A DNA stretch of 64,000 nucleotides from Pseudomonas chlororaphis subsp. chlororaphis (lineage in GTDB: Bacteria; Pseudomonadota; Gammaproteobacteria; Pseudomonadales; Pseudomonadaceae): assembly GCF_003945765.1 (NCBI RefSeq), contig NZ_CP027712.1:3286001-3350000 (forward strand), read 5' to 3'. The position numbers and the translations under genes were made by a program. Position 1 is the stretch's first letter. Each line of letters starts with the position of its first letter. Positions 43,418 to 53,279 of the stretch are shown here, one piece after another. Below the pieces are notes generated by a model, which was given only the letters and a program-made list of their open reading frames with translations, searched no databases and was not told the DNA's origin.

Positions 43418-44010
43418 GCGCCTCCCTGCGGCCGCTGTCAGGCTGCGATCAACCGGAACGGTCGCAAAGGCGTGCAGCGCGGTGTCTCTGATGCACCGCG
43501 TCAAGGCTGATAGCGAGTCCTGCGGCCTCGATCGTAGCCTGCGGCAGCTGCTACGGGGAACCTGGGTAGCCGCTGCCGAGCAGCGCGAGGCTGCGATCGC
43601 AACGCAGTTGCCGCAAAACCTGAGCTTGCGGTGCGTCAGGCCGAACGCGCTACCCGGCTTGCGACCGCTGCGCAACCTCGCAGGCTCCGCAGCGGCCACG
43701 CCGGTTCCTGTAGCCGCTGCCGAGCAGCGCGAGGCTGCGATCGGCAACGCAGTTGCCGCAAAACCTGAGCTTGCGGTGCGTCAGGCAGAACGCGTCGCCC
43801 GGCTTGCGACCGCTGCGCGGTCGAACGCAGCCTCGCAGGCTCGGCAGCGGCTACAGGGGCTTGATCGCCATGGGGTTCTTGGCCAAACCAGTCACGCAAC
43901 TTGAAAGCTTTGACCATTGTCCCGCCCGGGCCGTGGCGCCAGTATTTGCCCGATGTCTTTGTAGTTCCCATTGGTTCCCATCCTAATAAGAACAGCGAGG
44001 GATTCTGGCA
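43418..44010. other. Repeat-filled gap upstream of the acyl-CoA operon
   Basis: About 590 bases, most of it repeat copies (43500-43860). The last 150 bases should carry the operon promoter. A direct repeat GGTTCCCAT/GTTCCCAT lies at about 43960-43982, just upstream of the ribosome site. Confidence 0.45.
43566..43854. repeat. Two direct copies of a palindromic repeat element of about 145 bp
   Basis: Copy 1 is 43566-43699 and copy 2 is 43710-43854, offset 144. Each starts GTAGCCGCTGCCGAGCAGCG and ends CAGCGG(C/CTAC). They share an interior, CGCAGTTGCCGCAAAACCTG then AGCTTGCGGTGCGTCAGG, that differs from the interior of the 30036/30205 units. A further partial copy precedes them (about 43430-43555). 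Confidence 0.85.
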
Positions 44011-45675
44011 ATGCGCGATTACCTGTCTGCCACGGCACACTTCAATTATCAGCACACCGTCGACGCAGCCCTGCACGGCTCCTTGTCGGCCCTCAATGCC
44101 TGCGTCGAATGCTGTGACCGGCACGCCTTGCCGGGGCGCATCGCGCTGTTCTGGGAGGGCCGCGACGGCAGTAGCGCGACCTACACCTTCAGCGAGTTGC
44201 AGGACCAGGCCGCGCGTTTCGCTAACTTCCTGCTGGCCCAGGGCGTGGGCCAGGGCGACAAGGTCGCCGGCCTGCTGCCGCGCAACGTCGAACTGTTGAT
44301 CGCGGTACTCGCCACCTGGCGCATCGGCGCGGTCTACCAGCCGCTGTTCACCGCCTTCGGCCCCAAGGCCATCGAACACCGCCTGGGCAGTTCCGGGGCC
44401 AAGGTGGTGGTGACCGACGCGGTCAACCGGCCAAAGCTCGCTGAAGTGGCGGACTGCCCGACCATCGTCACGGTCGCGGGCGCCAAGGGCCAGGGCATCG
44501 TCCGCGGCGACTTCAGTTTCTGGGCCGAGCTGGGCAATTACCCGGCGCAGTGCGAGCCCGTGCTGCTGACCGGCGAAGACCCGTTCCTGCTGATGTTCAC
44601 CTCCGGCACCACCGGCCCGTCCAAAGCCCTGTACGTGCCGCTCAAGGCCATCGTCGCGTTCCAGAGCTACACCCGCGACGCCGTCGACCTGCGCCCCGAA
44701 GACGCGTTCTGGAACGTCGCCGACCCGGGCTGGGCCTATGGCATCTACTTCGGCGTCACCGGCCCGCTGGGCCTGGGCCACCCGATCACCTTCTACGATG
44801 GGCCCTTCACCCTGGAAAGCACTTGCCGGGTGATCAACAAATACGGGATCAGCAACCTCACCGGTTCACCAACCGCGTATCGCCTGCTGATCGCCGGCGG
44901 CGACGAGTTCGCCCGCTCGATCAAGGGCAAGCTGCGCATCGTCAGCAGCGCCGGCGAGCCGCTGAACCCGGAGGTGATCCGCTGGTTCGCCGACAACCTT
45001 GGCGTGGTGATCCACGACCATTACGGCCAGACCGAACTGGGCATGGTCCTGTGCAACCACCACGGCCTGGAGCACCCGGTGCATGTCGGCGCGGCCGGTT
45101 TCGCCTCGCCGGGCCACCGCATCGTGGTGCTCGACGAGCAGCATCAGGAACTCTCAGTCGGCCAGCCGGGGATCCTCGCCATCGACCGCAGCCAGTCGCC
45201 GATGTGCTGGTTCAACGGCTACCACGGCGTGGTGACCAAGGCCTTCGTCGGCAACTACTACCTCAGCGGCGACACCGTGGAGCTGAACCCGGACGGCAGC
45301 ATCAGCTTCGTCGGGCGCAGCGACGACGTGATCACCACCTCCGGTTACCGGGTCGGCCCGTTCGACGTCGAGAGCGCGCTGATCGAGCACCCGGCGGTGG
45401 TCGAGGCGGCGGTGATCGGCAAGCCCGATCCGGAGCGCACCGAGCTGGTCAAGGCCTTCGTCGTGCTCAGCCCGCAGTACCGCGCCGCGCCGGAGCTGGC
45501 CGAAGAGCTGCGCCAGCATGTGCGCAAGCGCCTGGCCGCGCACTCGTACCCCCGTGAAATCGAATTTGTCAGCGAATTGCCGAAAACCCCAAGCGGCAAG
45601 TTGCAGCGCTTCATCCTGCGCAACCAGGAAATCGCCAAGGCTCAAGAGGCCGCGGCGCACAAGGCTTCGGCCTGA
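44011..45675 (+). CDS. Acyl-CoA synthetase (AMP-forming), short/branched chain
   Basis: A 554-residue ANL-superfamily ligase activating a carboxylic acid to its CoA ester. P-loop FTSGTTGPSKA, adenine motif YGQTELG, hinge region SGDTVELN and GRSDDVITTSGYRVGP, and the C-terminal catalytic lysine in PKTPSGKLQR are present. It resembles acetyl/propionyl-type synthetases of the P. putida PP_2213 cluster, which serves isoleucine, 2-methylbutyrate and short-chain fatty acid use. First gene of a five-gene operon; the ribosome site is GCGAGGGATTCTGGCA. Confidence 0.88.
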   Translation: MRDYLSATAHFNYQHTVDAALHGSLSALNACVECCDRHALPGRIALFWEGRDGSSATYTFSELQDQAARFANFLLAQGVGQGDKVAGLLPRNVELLIAVLATWRIGAVYQPLFTAFGPKAIEHRLGSSGAKVVVTDAVNRPKLAEVADCPTIVTVAGAKGQGIVRGDFSFWAELGNYPAQCEPVLLTGEDPFLLMFTSGTTGPSKALYVPLKAIVAFQSYTRDAVDLRPEDAFWNVADPGWAYGIYFGVTGPLGLGHPITFYDGPFTLESTCRVINKYGISNLTGSPTAYRLLIAGGDEFARSIKGKLRIVSSAGEPLNPEVIRWFADNLGVVIHDHYGQTELGMVLCNHHGLEHPVHVGAAGFASPGHRIVVLDEQHQELSVGQPGILAIDRSQSPMCWFNGYHGVVTKAFVGNYYLSGDTVELNPDGSISFVGRSDDVITTSGYRVGPFDVESALIEHPAVVEAAVIGKPDPERTELVKAFVVLSPQYRAAPELAEELRQHVRKRLAAHSYPREIEFVSELPKTPSGKLQRFILRNQEIAKAQEAAAHKASA

Positions 45676-45690
45676 ATTACCCAGGAACTC

Positions 45691-46455
45691 ATGATGCACA
45701 TCGAAAACAAGGTTTTTCTCGTCAGCGGCGGCGCTTCCGGTCTCGGTGCGGCCACCGCGCAGATGCTGGTCAAGGCCGGCGCCCAGGTGATGCTGGTGGA
45801 TCTCAACGCCGAGGCCGTCGCGGCCCAGGCGCGCCAGCTCGGCTGCCAGAGCACGGTCGCCGATATCACTGACGAAGCGGCCGCCGAAGCGGCGGTGCAG
45901 GCCACGCTCAAGGCATTCGGCGGCTTGCACGGGCTGGTCAACTGCGCCGGCATCGTGCGCGGCGAGAAGATACTCGGCAAGCACGGTCCCCATGCCCTGG
46001 CCAGCTTCAGCCAGGTGATCAACGTCAACCTGATCGGCAGCTTCAACCTGATGCGCCTGGCCGCGGCGGCGATTGCCGAAGGCGAGCCGAACGCCGACGG
46101 CGAGCGCGGGGTGATCATCAACACCGCCTCGGCGGCGGCCTTCGACGGACAGATCGGCCAGGCCGCCTATGCCGCGTCCAAGGGCGCCATCGCCAGCCTG
46201 ACCCTGCCGGCCGCCCGCGAACTGGCGCGCTTCGGCATCCGGGTGATGACCATCGCCCCGGGCATTTTCGAAACCCCGATGATGGCCGGCATGAGCGACG
46301 AAGTACGCGCTTCCCTGGCCGCCGGCGTGCCGTTCCCGCCACGCCTGGGCAAGCCGGACGAGTACGCCGCGCTGGTCGGGCATATCATTAGCAACAGCAT
46401 GCTCAATGGCGAGGTGATCCGTCTCGACGGCGCCTTGCGCATGGCAGCCAAGTAA
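45691..46455 (+). CDS. Short-chain 3-hydroxyacyl-CoA dehydrogenase (type II / HSD10-like)
   Basis: A 254-residue SDR oxidising 3-hydroxyacyl-CoA, for example 2-methyl-3-hydroxybutyryl-CoA. Cofactor motif [21 protein letters not shown], and catalytic Ser and Tyr-x3-Lys ([21 protein letters not shown]) are present. It is close to human HSD17B10 in pattern ([13 protein letters not shown] [12 protein letters not shown]). Spaced 15 bases after the synthetase gene. Confidence 0.9.
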   Translation: MMHIENKVFLVSGGASGLGAATAQMLVKAGAQVMLVDLNAEAVAAQARQLGCQSTVADITDEAAAEAAVQATLKAFGGLHGLVNCAGIVRGEKILGKHGPHALASFSQVINVNLIGSFNLMRLAAAAIAEGEPNADGERGVIINTASAAAFDGQIGQAAYAASKGAIASLTLPAARELARFGIRVMTIAPGIFETPMMAGMSDEVRASLAAGVPFPPRLGKPDEYAALVGHIISNSMLNGEVIRLDGALRMAAK

Positions 46456-46467
46456 AGAGGATTGATC

Positions 46468-47655
46468 ATGAACCAGGATCCGATCGTTATCGTCAGCGCC
46501 GTCCGCACCCCCATGGGCGGCTTCCAGGGCGAACTGAAAAGCCTGACCGCGCCGCAGCTCGGCGCCGCCGCCATCAAGGCCGCGGTGGAGCGCGCCGGGG
46601 TGGCTAGCGACAGTGTCGATGAAGTGCTGTTTGGCTGTGTGCTACCGGCCGGTCTCGGCCAGGCGCCGGCCCGTCAGGCGGCGCTGGGCGCCGGGCTGGA
46701 CAAGGCCACACGCTGCACCACCCTGAACAAGATGTGCGGCTCCGGCATGGCCGCGACCATCGCCGCCCACGACATGCTGCTGGCCGGCAGCGCCGACGTA
46801 GTGATCGCCGGCGGCATGGAAAGCATGTCCAACGCGCCTTACCTGCTGGACCGTGCTCGCAGCGGCTACCGCATGGGCCACGGACGGGTGCTCGACCATA
46901 TGTTCCTCGACGGCCTCGAAGACGCCTACGACAAGGGCCGCCTGATGGGCACCTTCGCCGAAGACTGCGCCCAGGATAACGGCTTCAGCCGCGAAGCCCA
47001 GGATGCCTTCGCCGTGGCCTCGCTGACCCGCGCCCAGCAGGCGATCAAGGACGGCAGCTTCAAGGCGGAAATCGTGCCGCTGCAGGTCACCGTCGGCAAG
47101 GAGCAGCAGACCATCAGTGACGACGAACAGCCGCCCAAGGCCAGGCTGGACAAGATCGCCACGCTGAAGCCGGCGTTCCGCGACGGCGGTACCGTTACCG
47201 CGGCCAACTCCAGCTCGATCTCCGACGGCGCCGCGGCCCTGGTGCTGATGCGCCGTTCCGAGGCCGAGCAACGGGGCCTCAAGCCGCTGGCGGTGATCCA
47301 CGGTCATGCGGCGTTCGCCGACACCCCGGGGCTGTTCCCGGTGGCCCCGGTCGGGGCGATCAAGAAACTGATGAAGAAGACCGGCTGGTCGCTGGATCAG
47401 GTCGAGCTGTTCGAAATCAACGAAGCCTTTGCCGTGGTCAGCCTGGTCACCATGCAGAAGCTGGAAATCCCCCACGACAAGGTCAACGTCCACGGCGGCG
47501 CCTGTGCCCTGGGCCACCCGATCGGCGCGTCCGGCGCGCGAATCCTCGTGACCCTGCTCTCGGCCCTGCGCCAGCAAGGCCTGAAGCGCGGCGTCGCGGC
47601 CATCTGCATCGGCGGCGGCGAAGCCACGGCCATGGCCGTCGAATGCCTGTATTAA
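46468..47655 (+). CDS. Acetyl-CoA C-acyltransferase (thiolase)
   Basis: A 395-residue thiolase splitting 3-ketoacyl-CoA, probably 2-methylacetoacetyl-CoA, into acetyl-CoA and a shorter acyl-CoA. The nucleophilic cysteine is in TTLNKMCGSGM, the catalytic His in GGACALGHPIGASGAR and the second cysteine in AICIGGGEA. I chose the ATG at 46468 (AGAGGA upstream) over the TTG two codons earlier. Corresponds to FadAx of P. putida by context. Confidence 0.92.
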   Translation: MNQDPIVIVSAVRTPMGGFQGELKSLTAPQLGAAAIKAAVERAGVASDSVDEVLFGCVLPAGLGQAPARQAALGAGLDKATRCTTLNKMCGSGMAATIAAHDMLLAGSADVVIAGGMESMSNAPYLLDRARSGYRMGHGRVLDHMFLDGLEDAYDKGRLMGTFAEDCAQDNGFSREAQDAFAVASLTRAQQAIKDGSFKAEIVPLQVTVGKEQQTISDDEQPPKARLDKIATLKPAFRDGGTVTAANSSSISDGAAALVLMRRSEAEQRGLKPLAVIHGHAAFADTPGLFPVAPVGAIKKLMKKTGWSLDQVELFEINEAFAVVSLVTMQKLEIPHDKVNVHGGACALGHPIGASGARILVTLLSALRQQGLKRGVAAICIGGGEATAMAVECLY

Positions 47656-47664
47656 GGAATCACC

Positions 47665-48792
47665 ATGCTGCCTAATGACGAACAACAGCAGATCAGCGAC
47701 GCGGCCCGGCAGTTCGCCCAGGAACGCCTCAAACCGTTCGCCGCCGAATGGGACCGCGAGCATCGCTTCCCCCGCGAGGCCATCGTCGAGATGGCCGGGC
47801 TGGGCTTCTTCGGCATGCTGGTGCCGGAGCAGTGGGGCGGTTGCGACACCGGTTACCTGGCCTACGCCATGGCCCTGGAAGAGATCGCCGCCGGCGACGG
47901 CGCCTGCTCGACCATCATGAGCGTGCACAACTCGGTGGGGTGTGTGCCGATCCTCAAGTTCGGCAACGACGAGCAGAAGGAGCGTTTCCTCAAGCCCCTG
48001 GCCAGCGGCGCCATGCTCGGCGCATTCGCCCTGACCGAACCCCAGGCCGGCTCCGACGCCAGCAGCCTGAAAACCCGCGCGCGGCGGGAGGGCGAGCATT
48101 ACGTGCTCAACGGTTGCAAGCAGTTCATTACCTCCGGGCAGAACGCCGGGGTGGTGATCGTGTTCGCGGTGACCGACCCGGCGGCCGGCAAGCGCGGCAT
48201 CAGCGCCTTTATCGTGCCCACCGACTCGCCGGGCTACAGCGTCGCGCGGGTGGAAGACAAGCTCGGCCAGCACGCCTCCGACACCTGCCAGATTCTCTTC
48301 GAGGACGTGAAGGTGCCGCTGGCCAACCGCTTGGGCGAGGAGGGCGAGGGCTACAAGATCGCCCTGGCCAACCTCGAAGGCGGTCGCGTGGGCATCGCCT
48401 CGCAATCGGTGGGCATGGCCCGCGCGGCTTTCGAGGCCGCCCGTGACTACGCCCGCGAGCGGCAGAGCTTCGGCAAGCCGATCATCGAGCATCAGGCGGT
48501 GGCTTTCCGCCTGGCGGACATGGCCACCCAGATCGCCGTGGCGCGGCAGATGGTGCACTACGCCGCGGCCCTGCGCGACAGCGGCAAGCCGGCGCTGGTG
48601 GAGGCGTCGATGGCCAAGCTGTTCGCCTCGGAAATGGCCGAGAAGGTCTGTTCCGCCGCCTTGCAAACCCTGGGTGGCTATGGCTACTTGAACGACTTTC
48701 CGCTGGAGCGCATCTACCGCGACGTGCGGGTCTGCCAGATCTACGAAGGCACCAGCGACATTCAGCGCATGGTCATTTCGCGCAACCTCTGA
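47665..48792 (+). CDS. Acyl-CoA dehydrogenase, short/branched chain type
   Basis: A 375-residue FAD enzyme introducing the 2,3-double bond. FAD and substrate motifs are [30 protein letters not shown] and the C-terminal [20 protein letters not shown] with [15 protein letters not shown]. The position of the general base would be the usual Glu in the last third (IYEGT). It follows the thiolase gene by 9 bases with ribosome site AAGGAA. Confidence 0.93.
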   Translation: MLPNDEQQQISDAARQFAQERLKPFAAEWDREHRFPREAIVEMAGLGFFGMLVPEQWGGCDTGYLAYAMALEEIAAGDGACSTIMSVHNSVGCVPILKFGNDEQKERFLKPLASGAMLGAFALTEPQAGSDASSLKTRARREGEHYVLNGCKQFITSGQNAGVVIVFAVTDPAAGKRGISAFIVPTDSPGYSVARVEDKLGQHASDTCQILFEDVKVPLANRLGEEGEGYKIALANLEGGRVGIASQSVGMARAAFEAARDYARERQSFGKPIIEHQAVAFRLADMATQIAVARQMVHYAAALRDSGKPALVEASMAKLFASEMAEKVCSAALQTLGGYGYLNDFPLERIYRDVRVCQIYEGTSDIQRMVISRNL

Positions 48793-48812
48793 CTTTTAGC
48801 AGGAGCTGATCC

Positions 48813-49586
48813 ATGAGTTACGAAACCATTCTGTTGGAGATCAAGGACCGCGTCGGCCTGATCACCCTCAACCGCCCGCAGGCGCTGAACGCCCTCAACG
48901 CGCAGATCGTCAGCGAGCTGAACCAGGCCCTGGACAGCCTGGAAGCCAATCCTCAGATCGGCTGCATCGTCCTCACCGGCTCGAAGAAGGCCTTCGCCGC
49001 CGGCGCCGACATCAAGGAAATGGCCGAGCTGACCTACCCGCAGATCTACATGGACGACCTGTTCAGCGACAGCGACCGGGTGGCCAACCGGCGCAAGCCG
49101 ATCATCGCCGCGGTCAACGGTTTTGCCCTGGGTGGCGGCTGTGAACTGGCGTTGATGTGTGACTTTATCCTGGCCGGCGACAACGCCAAGTTCGGCCAGC
49201 CGGAAATCAACCTCGGCGTGCTGCCGGGCATGGGCGGCACCCAGCGCCTGACCCGCGCCGTGGGCAAGGCCAAGGCCATGGAAATGTGCCTGACCGGGCG
49301 TTTTATCGATGCGGTGGAAGCCGAGCGTTGCGGCATCGTCGCGCGCATCGTGCCGGCCGACGAGCTGTTGGACGAGGCGTTGAAAGTCGCGGCGCTGATC
49401 GCCGGCAAATCGGTGCCGGTGAGCATGATGATCAAGGAAAGCGTGAACCGCGCCTTCGAAGTCAGCCTCTCGGAAGGCGTGCGTTTCGAGCGCCGGGTAT
49501 TCCACGCGGCCTTCGCCACCGAGGATCAGAAGGAGGGCATGGCGGCGTTCATCGCCAAGCGTGAGGCGCAGTTCAAGGACAAATAG
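48813..49586 (+). CDS. Enoyl-CoA hydratase
   Basis: A 257-residue crotonase hydrating 2-enoyl-CoA. Oxyanion-hole segments are [16 protein letters not shown] and [16 protein letters not shown]; the catalytic glutamates lie in GCELAL (about 114) and [16 protein letters not shown] (about 134). Last gene of the operon, followed by a bidirectional terminator. Confidence 0.93.
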   Translation: MSYETILLEIKDRVGLITLNRPQALNALNAQIVSELNQALDSLEANPQIGCIVLTGSKKAFAAGADIKEMAELTYPQIYMDDLFSDSDRVANRRKPIIAAVNGFALGGGCELALMCDFILAGDNAKFGQPEINLGVLPGMGGTQRLTRAVGKAKAMEMCLTGRFIDAVEAERCGIVARIVPADELLDEALKVAALIAGKSVPVSMMIKESVNRAFEVSLSEGVRFERRVFHAAFATEDQKEGMAAFIAKREAQFKDK

Positions 49587-49606
49587 TCCGGGCTGTTGCT
49601 CGTCAT

Positions 49607-49637
49607 AAAAAAATCGCAGCCTTGGCTGCGATTTTTT
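49607..49637. terminator. Bidirectional rho-independent terminator
   Basis: ATCGCAGC and GCTGCGAT arms with a 4-base loop, preceded by seven A and followed by seven T, so it works on both strands. It lies 20 bases after the enoyl-CoA hydratase stop. Confidence 0.92.
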
Positions 49638-49681
49638 TGTGTGGTGTTTGTACGGAAGCTATCGCGGGTAGCGCGTGTGCC

Positions 49682-49810
49682 TGTAGCCGCTGGCGCAGCC
49701 TGCGATCGACCGGTACGGTCGCAAGGTGGGCGACGCGGTTCAATGGATGGGCCGCGTCAGGGCTGACAGCGAGTCCTTCGGCCTCGATCGCAGGCTGCGC
49801 CAGCGGCTAC
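49682..49810. repeat. Complete palindromic repeat element between convergent operons
   Basis: Starts CTGTAGCCGCTGGCGCAGCC and ends GCAGGCTGCGCCAGCGGCTA plus C; the ends are inverted copies. The interior CGGTACGGTCGCAAGGTGGG and CAGGGCTGACAGCGAGTCCT is shared with the copy near 43445-43530. Confidence 0.85.
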
Positions 49811-49839
49811 ATCTCGGCGTGCTCGCGATGCTTTTGCGG

Positions 49840-50991
49840 TCACAACAGATAGTGCTTCAACTCCCGAGCAATCAGCATGCGCTGGATCTCGCTGGAGCCT
49901 TCGTAGATCTGGGTGATCCGCGCGTCCCGGTAGTAGCGCTCCACCGGGTAGTCCTCGAGGTAGCCGTAGCCACCGTGAATCTGGATCGCCGAGGAGCAGA
50001 CCTTCTCGGCCATTTCCGAGGCGAACAGCTTGGCCTGGGAGGCTTCCGACAGGCATGGCTGGCCGGCGCTGCGCAGGCGCGCGGCATGCAGGATCAGCAG
50101 GCGCGCCGCGTTGAGGCGGGTGTGCATGTCGGCCAGCAGGTTGGCGATGCTCTGGTGCTCGATGATCGGCTTGTCGAACTGCACCCGCTCGCGGGCGTAG
50201 GCCAGCGCCGCTTCGAACGCGGCACGGGCGATGCCCAGGGCCTGGGCGGCGATGCCGATGCGGCCGCCTTCGAGGTTGGACAAGGCGATGGCCAGGCCCT
50301 TGCCGCGTTCGCCCAGCAGGTTGGCCTCGGGGACGGTGCACTGGTTGAAGGTCACCGCGCAGGTGTCCGAGGCGCGGATGCCCATCTTGTGTTCGCTGCG
50401 GTCAACCACGAATCCCGGGGTGTCGGTGGGCACCAGGAACGCCGACAGGCCTTTCTTGCCCAGCTCCGGATCGGTCACCGCGAAGACGATGGCCAGCTTG
50501 GCGCGCCGGCCGTTGCTGACGAACTGCTTGGCGCCGTTGATCACCCACTGGCCGTCCTTGAGTTCGGCGCGGGTGCGCAGGTTGTGGGCTTCGGAGCCGG
50601 CCTGGGGTTCGGTCAGGCAGAAGCAGCCGATTGCCTGGCCGCTGGCCAGGGCCGCCAGCCAGGTCTGTTTCTGTTCCGCGCTGCCGTAGTTGAGGATCGG
50701 CCCGCAGCCCACTGAGTTGTGGATACTCATCAGTGCGCCGGTGGCGCCGTCGCCGGCGGAGATTTCTTCCACCGCCAGGGCGTAGGCCACGTAGTCGACG
50801 TAGGTGCCGCCCCATTCCTCGGGCACCACCATGCCCAGCAGCCCCAGTTCGCCCATCTTCGCCACCAGGGCGTCGTCGATCCAGCCGGCCTTTTCCCAGG
50901 CCTGGGCATGGGGGGCGATTTCACCGCGGGCGAAGTCCCGGGCCATGTCGCGGATCATCACCTGCTCTTCGCTCAATTCAATGTCGTGCAT
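49840..50991 (-). CDS. Acyl-CoA dehydrogenase (isobutyryl-CoA dehydrogenase-like)
   Basis: A 383-residue acyl-CoA dehydrogenase: [60 protein letters not shown] and [17 protein letters not shown]. Its partner gene, 4 bases upstream, encodes a 3-hydroxyisobutyryl-CoA hydrolase, so isobutyryl-CoA in valine degradation is the likely substrate, as in P. aeruginosa PA0744-PA0746. The usual mmsAB genes are not in this window. Second and last gene of the operon. Confidence 0.9.
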   Translation of the reverse strand: MHDIELSEEQVMIRDMARDFARGEIAPHAQAWEKAGWIDDALVAKMGELGLLGMVVPEEWGGTYVDYVAYALAVEEISAGDGATGALMSIHNSVGCGPILNYGSAEQKQTWLAALASGQAIGCFCLTEPQAGSEAHNLRTRAELKDGQWVINGAKQFVSNGRRAKLAIVFAVTDPELGKKGLSAFLVPTDTPGFVVDRSEHKMGIRASDTCAVTFNQCTVPEANLLGERGKGLAIALSNLEGGRIGIAAQALGIARAAFEAALAYARERVQFDKPIIEHQSIANLLADMHTRLNAARLLILHAARLRSAGQPCLSEASQAKLFASEMAEKVCSSAIQIHGGYGYLEDYPVERYYRDARITQIYEGSSEIQRMLIARELKHYLL

Positions 50992-50994
50992 GGC

Positions 50995-52116
50995 TCAGCT
51001 CCGGCTCGGGTCGAAAGCGCTGAAGAAACTCGCCACATGCGCGGCGTCCAGCGCCCGCAGGGTCGGTGGGTTCCAGCGTGGGTTCTTGTCTTTGTCGATC
51101 AGCAGGGCGCGCACGCCCTCGATCAGGTCGCCGCGCTCGAACCATTGGCGGTCCAGGTGCAGCTCCAGGGCGAAACACTGTTCCAGGCTCAACTGGCGGC
51201 CGCGCCGGAGCATTTCCAGGGTCACGGCCATGGCCAGCGGCGAGCGGGTCGACAACAGGTCGGCAGTGTTGGTGGCCCATTCATGAGTATCGCCCAGGGT
51301 CACTTCGCGCAGTTGCTGCACGATGCTCGGTACATCGGCCTGGGCAAAGAAGTGGTCGATGGCCGGGCGCAGCGCCGCCAGTGGCGCGTCCGGCAGTTGC
51401 TGCACTCCGAGCCTGGCCAGCAGGCCCTGCAGGTCCTTGAGCGGGGTGTCGTGCCATTGCAGGCTGTCGAGGCGCTGGTCCAGCAGGCTCAGCTGGTCGC
51501 TCTCCAGGTACCAGTCCGCCAGCCCGCAGTACAGGGCGTCGGCGGCGCGGATCTGCACGCCGCTGACCCCCAGGTAGATGCCCAGCTCGCCGGGGATGCG
51601 CGACAGGAAATAACTGCCGCCGACATCCGGGAAGTAACCGATGGCCACTTCCGGCATCGCCAGGCGGCTGCGCTCGGTGACTAGCCGCAGGTCGGCGCCC
51701 TGGACCAGGCCCATGCCGCCGCCGAGGACAAAACCGTCCATCAGCGCCAGCACCGGCTTGCGGTAACGGTGGATCGCCAGGTCCAGCGCGTATTCCTCGA
51801 CGAAGAATTCCTCGTGCAGGGTCTGGCCGTTCTGGTAGCTGTCGTACAGGGTGCGGATATCGCCACCGGCGCAGAAGGCCTTTTCGCCGGCGCCGCGCAG
51901 GACCACTGCGTGCACCTGCGGGTCCTGGGCCCAGGCATCGAGCTGGCGTTGCAGGGTGCGTACCATGCCGAGGGTGATGGCATTGAGACCGGCGGGGCGG
52001 TTGAGGGTCAGGTGACCGATGTGGTTGCGGACTTCGGCCAGCACGTCCTGTGGCGAGGCCTCGACCGACGTGGCGCCGGCGTCTCGCGTGGCCTGGGATG
52101 GAACCTGAGCAGTCAT
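50995..52116 (-). CDS. 3-hydroxyisobutyryl-CoA hydrolase (crotonase family)
   Basis: A 373-residue crotonase-superfamily protein, longer than hydratases, as HIBCH enzymes are. Motifs are GAGEKAFCAGGDIRTLYDS, FVLGGGMGLVQGADLRLV and the hydrolase-type loop AMPEVAIGYFPDVGGSYFLS with its Glu and Asp. It frees 3-hydroxyisobutyrate from its CoA ester in valine catabolism. I chose the ATG at 52116 (AGGGAG upstream) rather than the GTG one codon earlier. First gene of the operon, divergent from a LysR regulator. Confidence 0.9.
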   Translation of the reverse strand: MTAQVPSQATRDAGATSVEASPQDVLAEVRNHIGHLTLNRPAGLNAITLGMVRTLQRQLDAWAQDPQVHAVVLRGAGEKAFCAGGDIRTLYDSYQNGQTLHEEFFVEEYALDLAIHRYRKPVLALMDGFVLGGGMGLVQGADLRLVTERSRLAMPEVAIGYFPDVGGSYFLSRIPGELGIYLGVSGVQIRAADALYCGLADWYLESDQLSLLDQRLDSLQWHDTPLKDLQGLLARLGVQQLPDAPLAALRPAIDHFFAQADVPSIVQQLREVTLGDTHEWATNTADLLSTRSPLAMAVTLEMLRRGRQLSLEQCFALELHLDRQWFERGDLIEGVRALLIDKDKNPRWNPPTLRALDAAHVASFFSAFDPSRS

Positions 52117-52152
52117 CACTAACTCCCTGCTTTTATTGTTCTTTATAGGTGT

Positions 52153-52166
52153 GTTCGCGCGCGAAC
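52153..52166. promoter_or_regulatory. Perfect 14-bp palindrome upstream of the valine-type operon
   Basis: GTTCGCGCGCGAAC, its own reverse complement, 37 bases upstream of the hydrolase start in the 260-base divergent region shared with the LysR gene. A candidate operator; it does not have the T-N11-A form of a LysR box, so another regulator may bind it. Confidence 0.4.
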
Positions 52167-52376
52167 GATGAGGGATCGTAACAGTGCAAATTTGCCATGT
52201 ACAACCGGGATAACTGCAGGTTGGCTGTGCATTTTTGCATGGGGCGCAGCCGCCTTCGACGCTGTTTGTGGTGCAGCCGAAGCCAGCATGGCCGGCCCGT
52301 ATTTATCCGCCGTCCAGGCGCACCGGACGACGAGCGCCGCTACAATGGCGCTCGACTTTCGTGACCCAGAGGCAAC

Positions 52377-53240
52377 ATGGACATCGACCTGGCCCGCACC
52401 TTTTTGCAAATCGTCCGCAGCGGCAGCCTGATCGCCGCGGCCGAACGCCTGCACCTGACCCAGACCGCGATCAGCGCCCGGGTGCAGAACCTCGAAAGCC
52501 AGCTCAACTGCAAGCTGTTCGTGCGCAACCGCGCCGGGGCCCGGCTGACGGCCGACGGCGAGGCGTTCATCGTCTACGCCAACCAGCTGGTGCAGACCTG
52601 GGAAGCCGCCCAGCGCGACCTGCCGCTGCTGGCCGGTTATCGCAACGTGCTGCACATAGGCGGTGAAGTCAGCCTGTGCAACCCGCTGATGCTCAACTGG
52701 GTAAGGCGCTTGCGCCAGGCGATTCCCAGCCACGCGGTGCGCAGCCAGATCGCCGAGGGCGCGAGCCTGCAACGCCAGCTGGAACTTGGCGTGCTGGACG
52801 CCGCGTTGGTGTTCCAGCCGGTGTACGGGCCGGGGTTGCAGGTCGAGCAGTTGCTGGAGGAAAAGCTGATCCTGGTGCGTCTGGCCGGCAAACCCGAGCC
52901 TTATGTGTACATCGACTGGGGCGAGGATTTCCGCCGCCAGCACGACGCGGCGCTGCCGGACCAGGCCAAGGCCGCGGTGGGTTTCAACCTCGGGCCGCTG
53001 GCCTTGCAGTTCATTCTCGAAGGCGGTGGCAGCGGCTACTTCCGCACCCGGGTGGTGCAAAGCTACCTGGACAGTGGCGTGCTGGAACGGGTGGAAAAGG
53101 CCCCGGAATTCAACTTTCCGACCTACCTGCTGTACGCCCGCGAACGGGATTCGGCGCAGCTGCAGCAGGCCTTCGAGGTGCTGCGCGAAGTCATCGCCAG
53201 CGACACCGACTGGTCGCAGCGTTGGGATCCGATGATCTGA
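52377..53240 (+). CDS. LysR-family transcriptional regulator
   Basis: A 287-residue LysR regulator with an N-terminal winged HTH (LARTFLQIVRSGSLIAAAER then LTQTAISARVQNLESQLNCK) and a C-terminal effector-binding domain (YRNVLHIGGEVSLCNPLML; GVLDAALVFQPVYGPGLQVE). Divergent from the acyl-CoA dehydrogenase/hydrolase operon, which it probably controls along with itself. The ligand is unknown. Confidence 0.9.
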   Translation: MDIDLARTFLQIVRSGSLIAAAERLHLTQTAISARVQNLESQLNCKLFVRNRAGARLTADGEAFIVYANQLVQTWEAAQRDLPLLAGYRNVLHIGGEVSLCNPLMLNWVRRLRQAIPSHAVRSQIAEGASLQRQLELGVLDAALVFQPVYGPGLQVEQLLEEKLILVRLAGKPEPYVYIDWGEDFRRQHDAALPDQAKAAVGFNLGPLALQFILEGGGSGYFRTRVVQSYLDSGVLERVEKAPEFNFPTYLLYARERDSAQLQQAFEVLREVIASDTDWSQRWDPMI

Positions 53241-53279
53241 GTCGTAAAACGCGGCGCCTGGATTTACGACCGCTTCGCG

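Noticed and set aside
43430..43860. Possible CRISPR array or sRNA cluster suggested by repeated sequence
   Set aside because: The units are long palindromes of about 145 bp with mobile-element-like ends and no regular short repeat/unique spacer pattern. The 29930-30347 cluster was rejected as CRISPR for the same reason.
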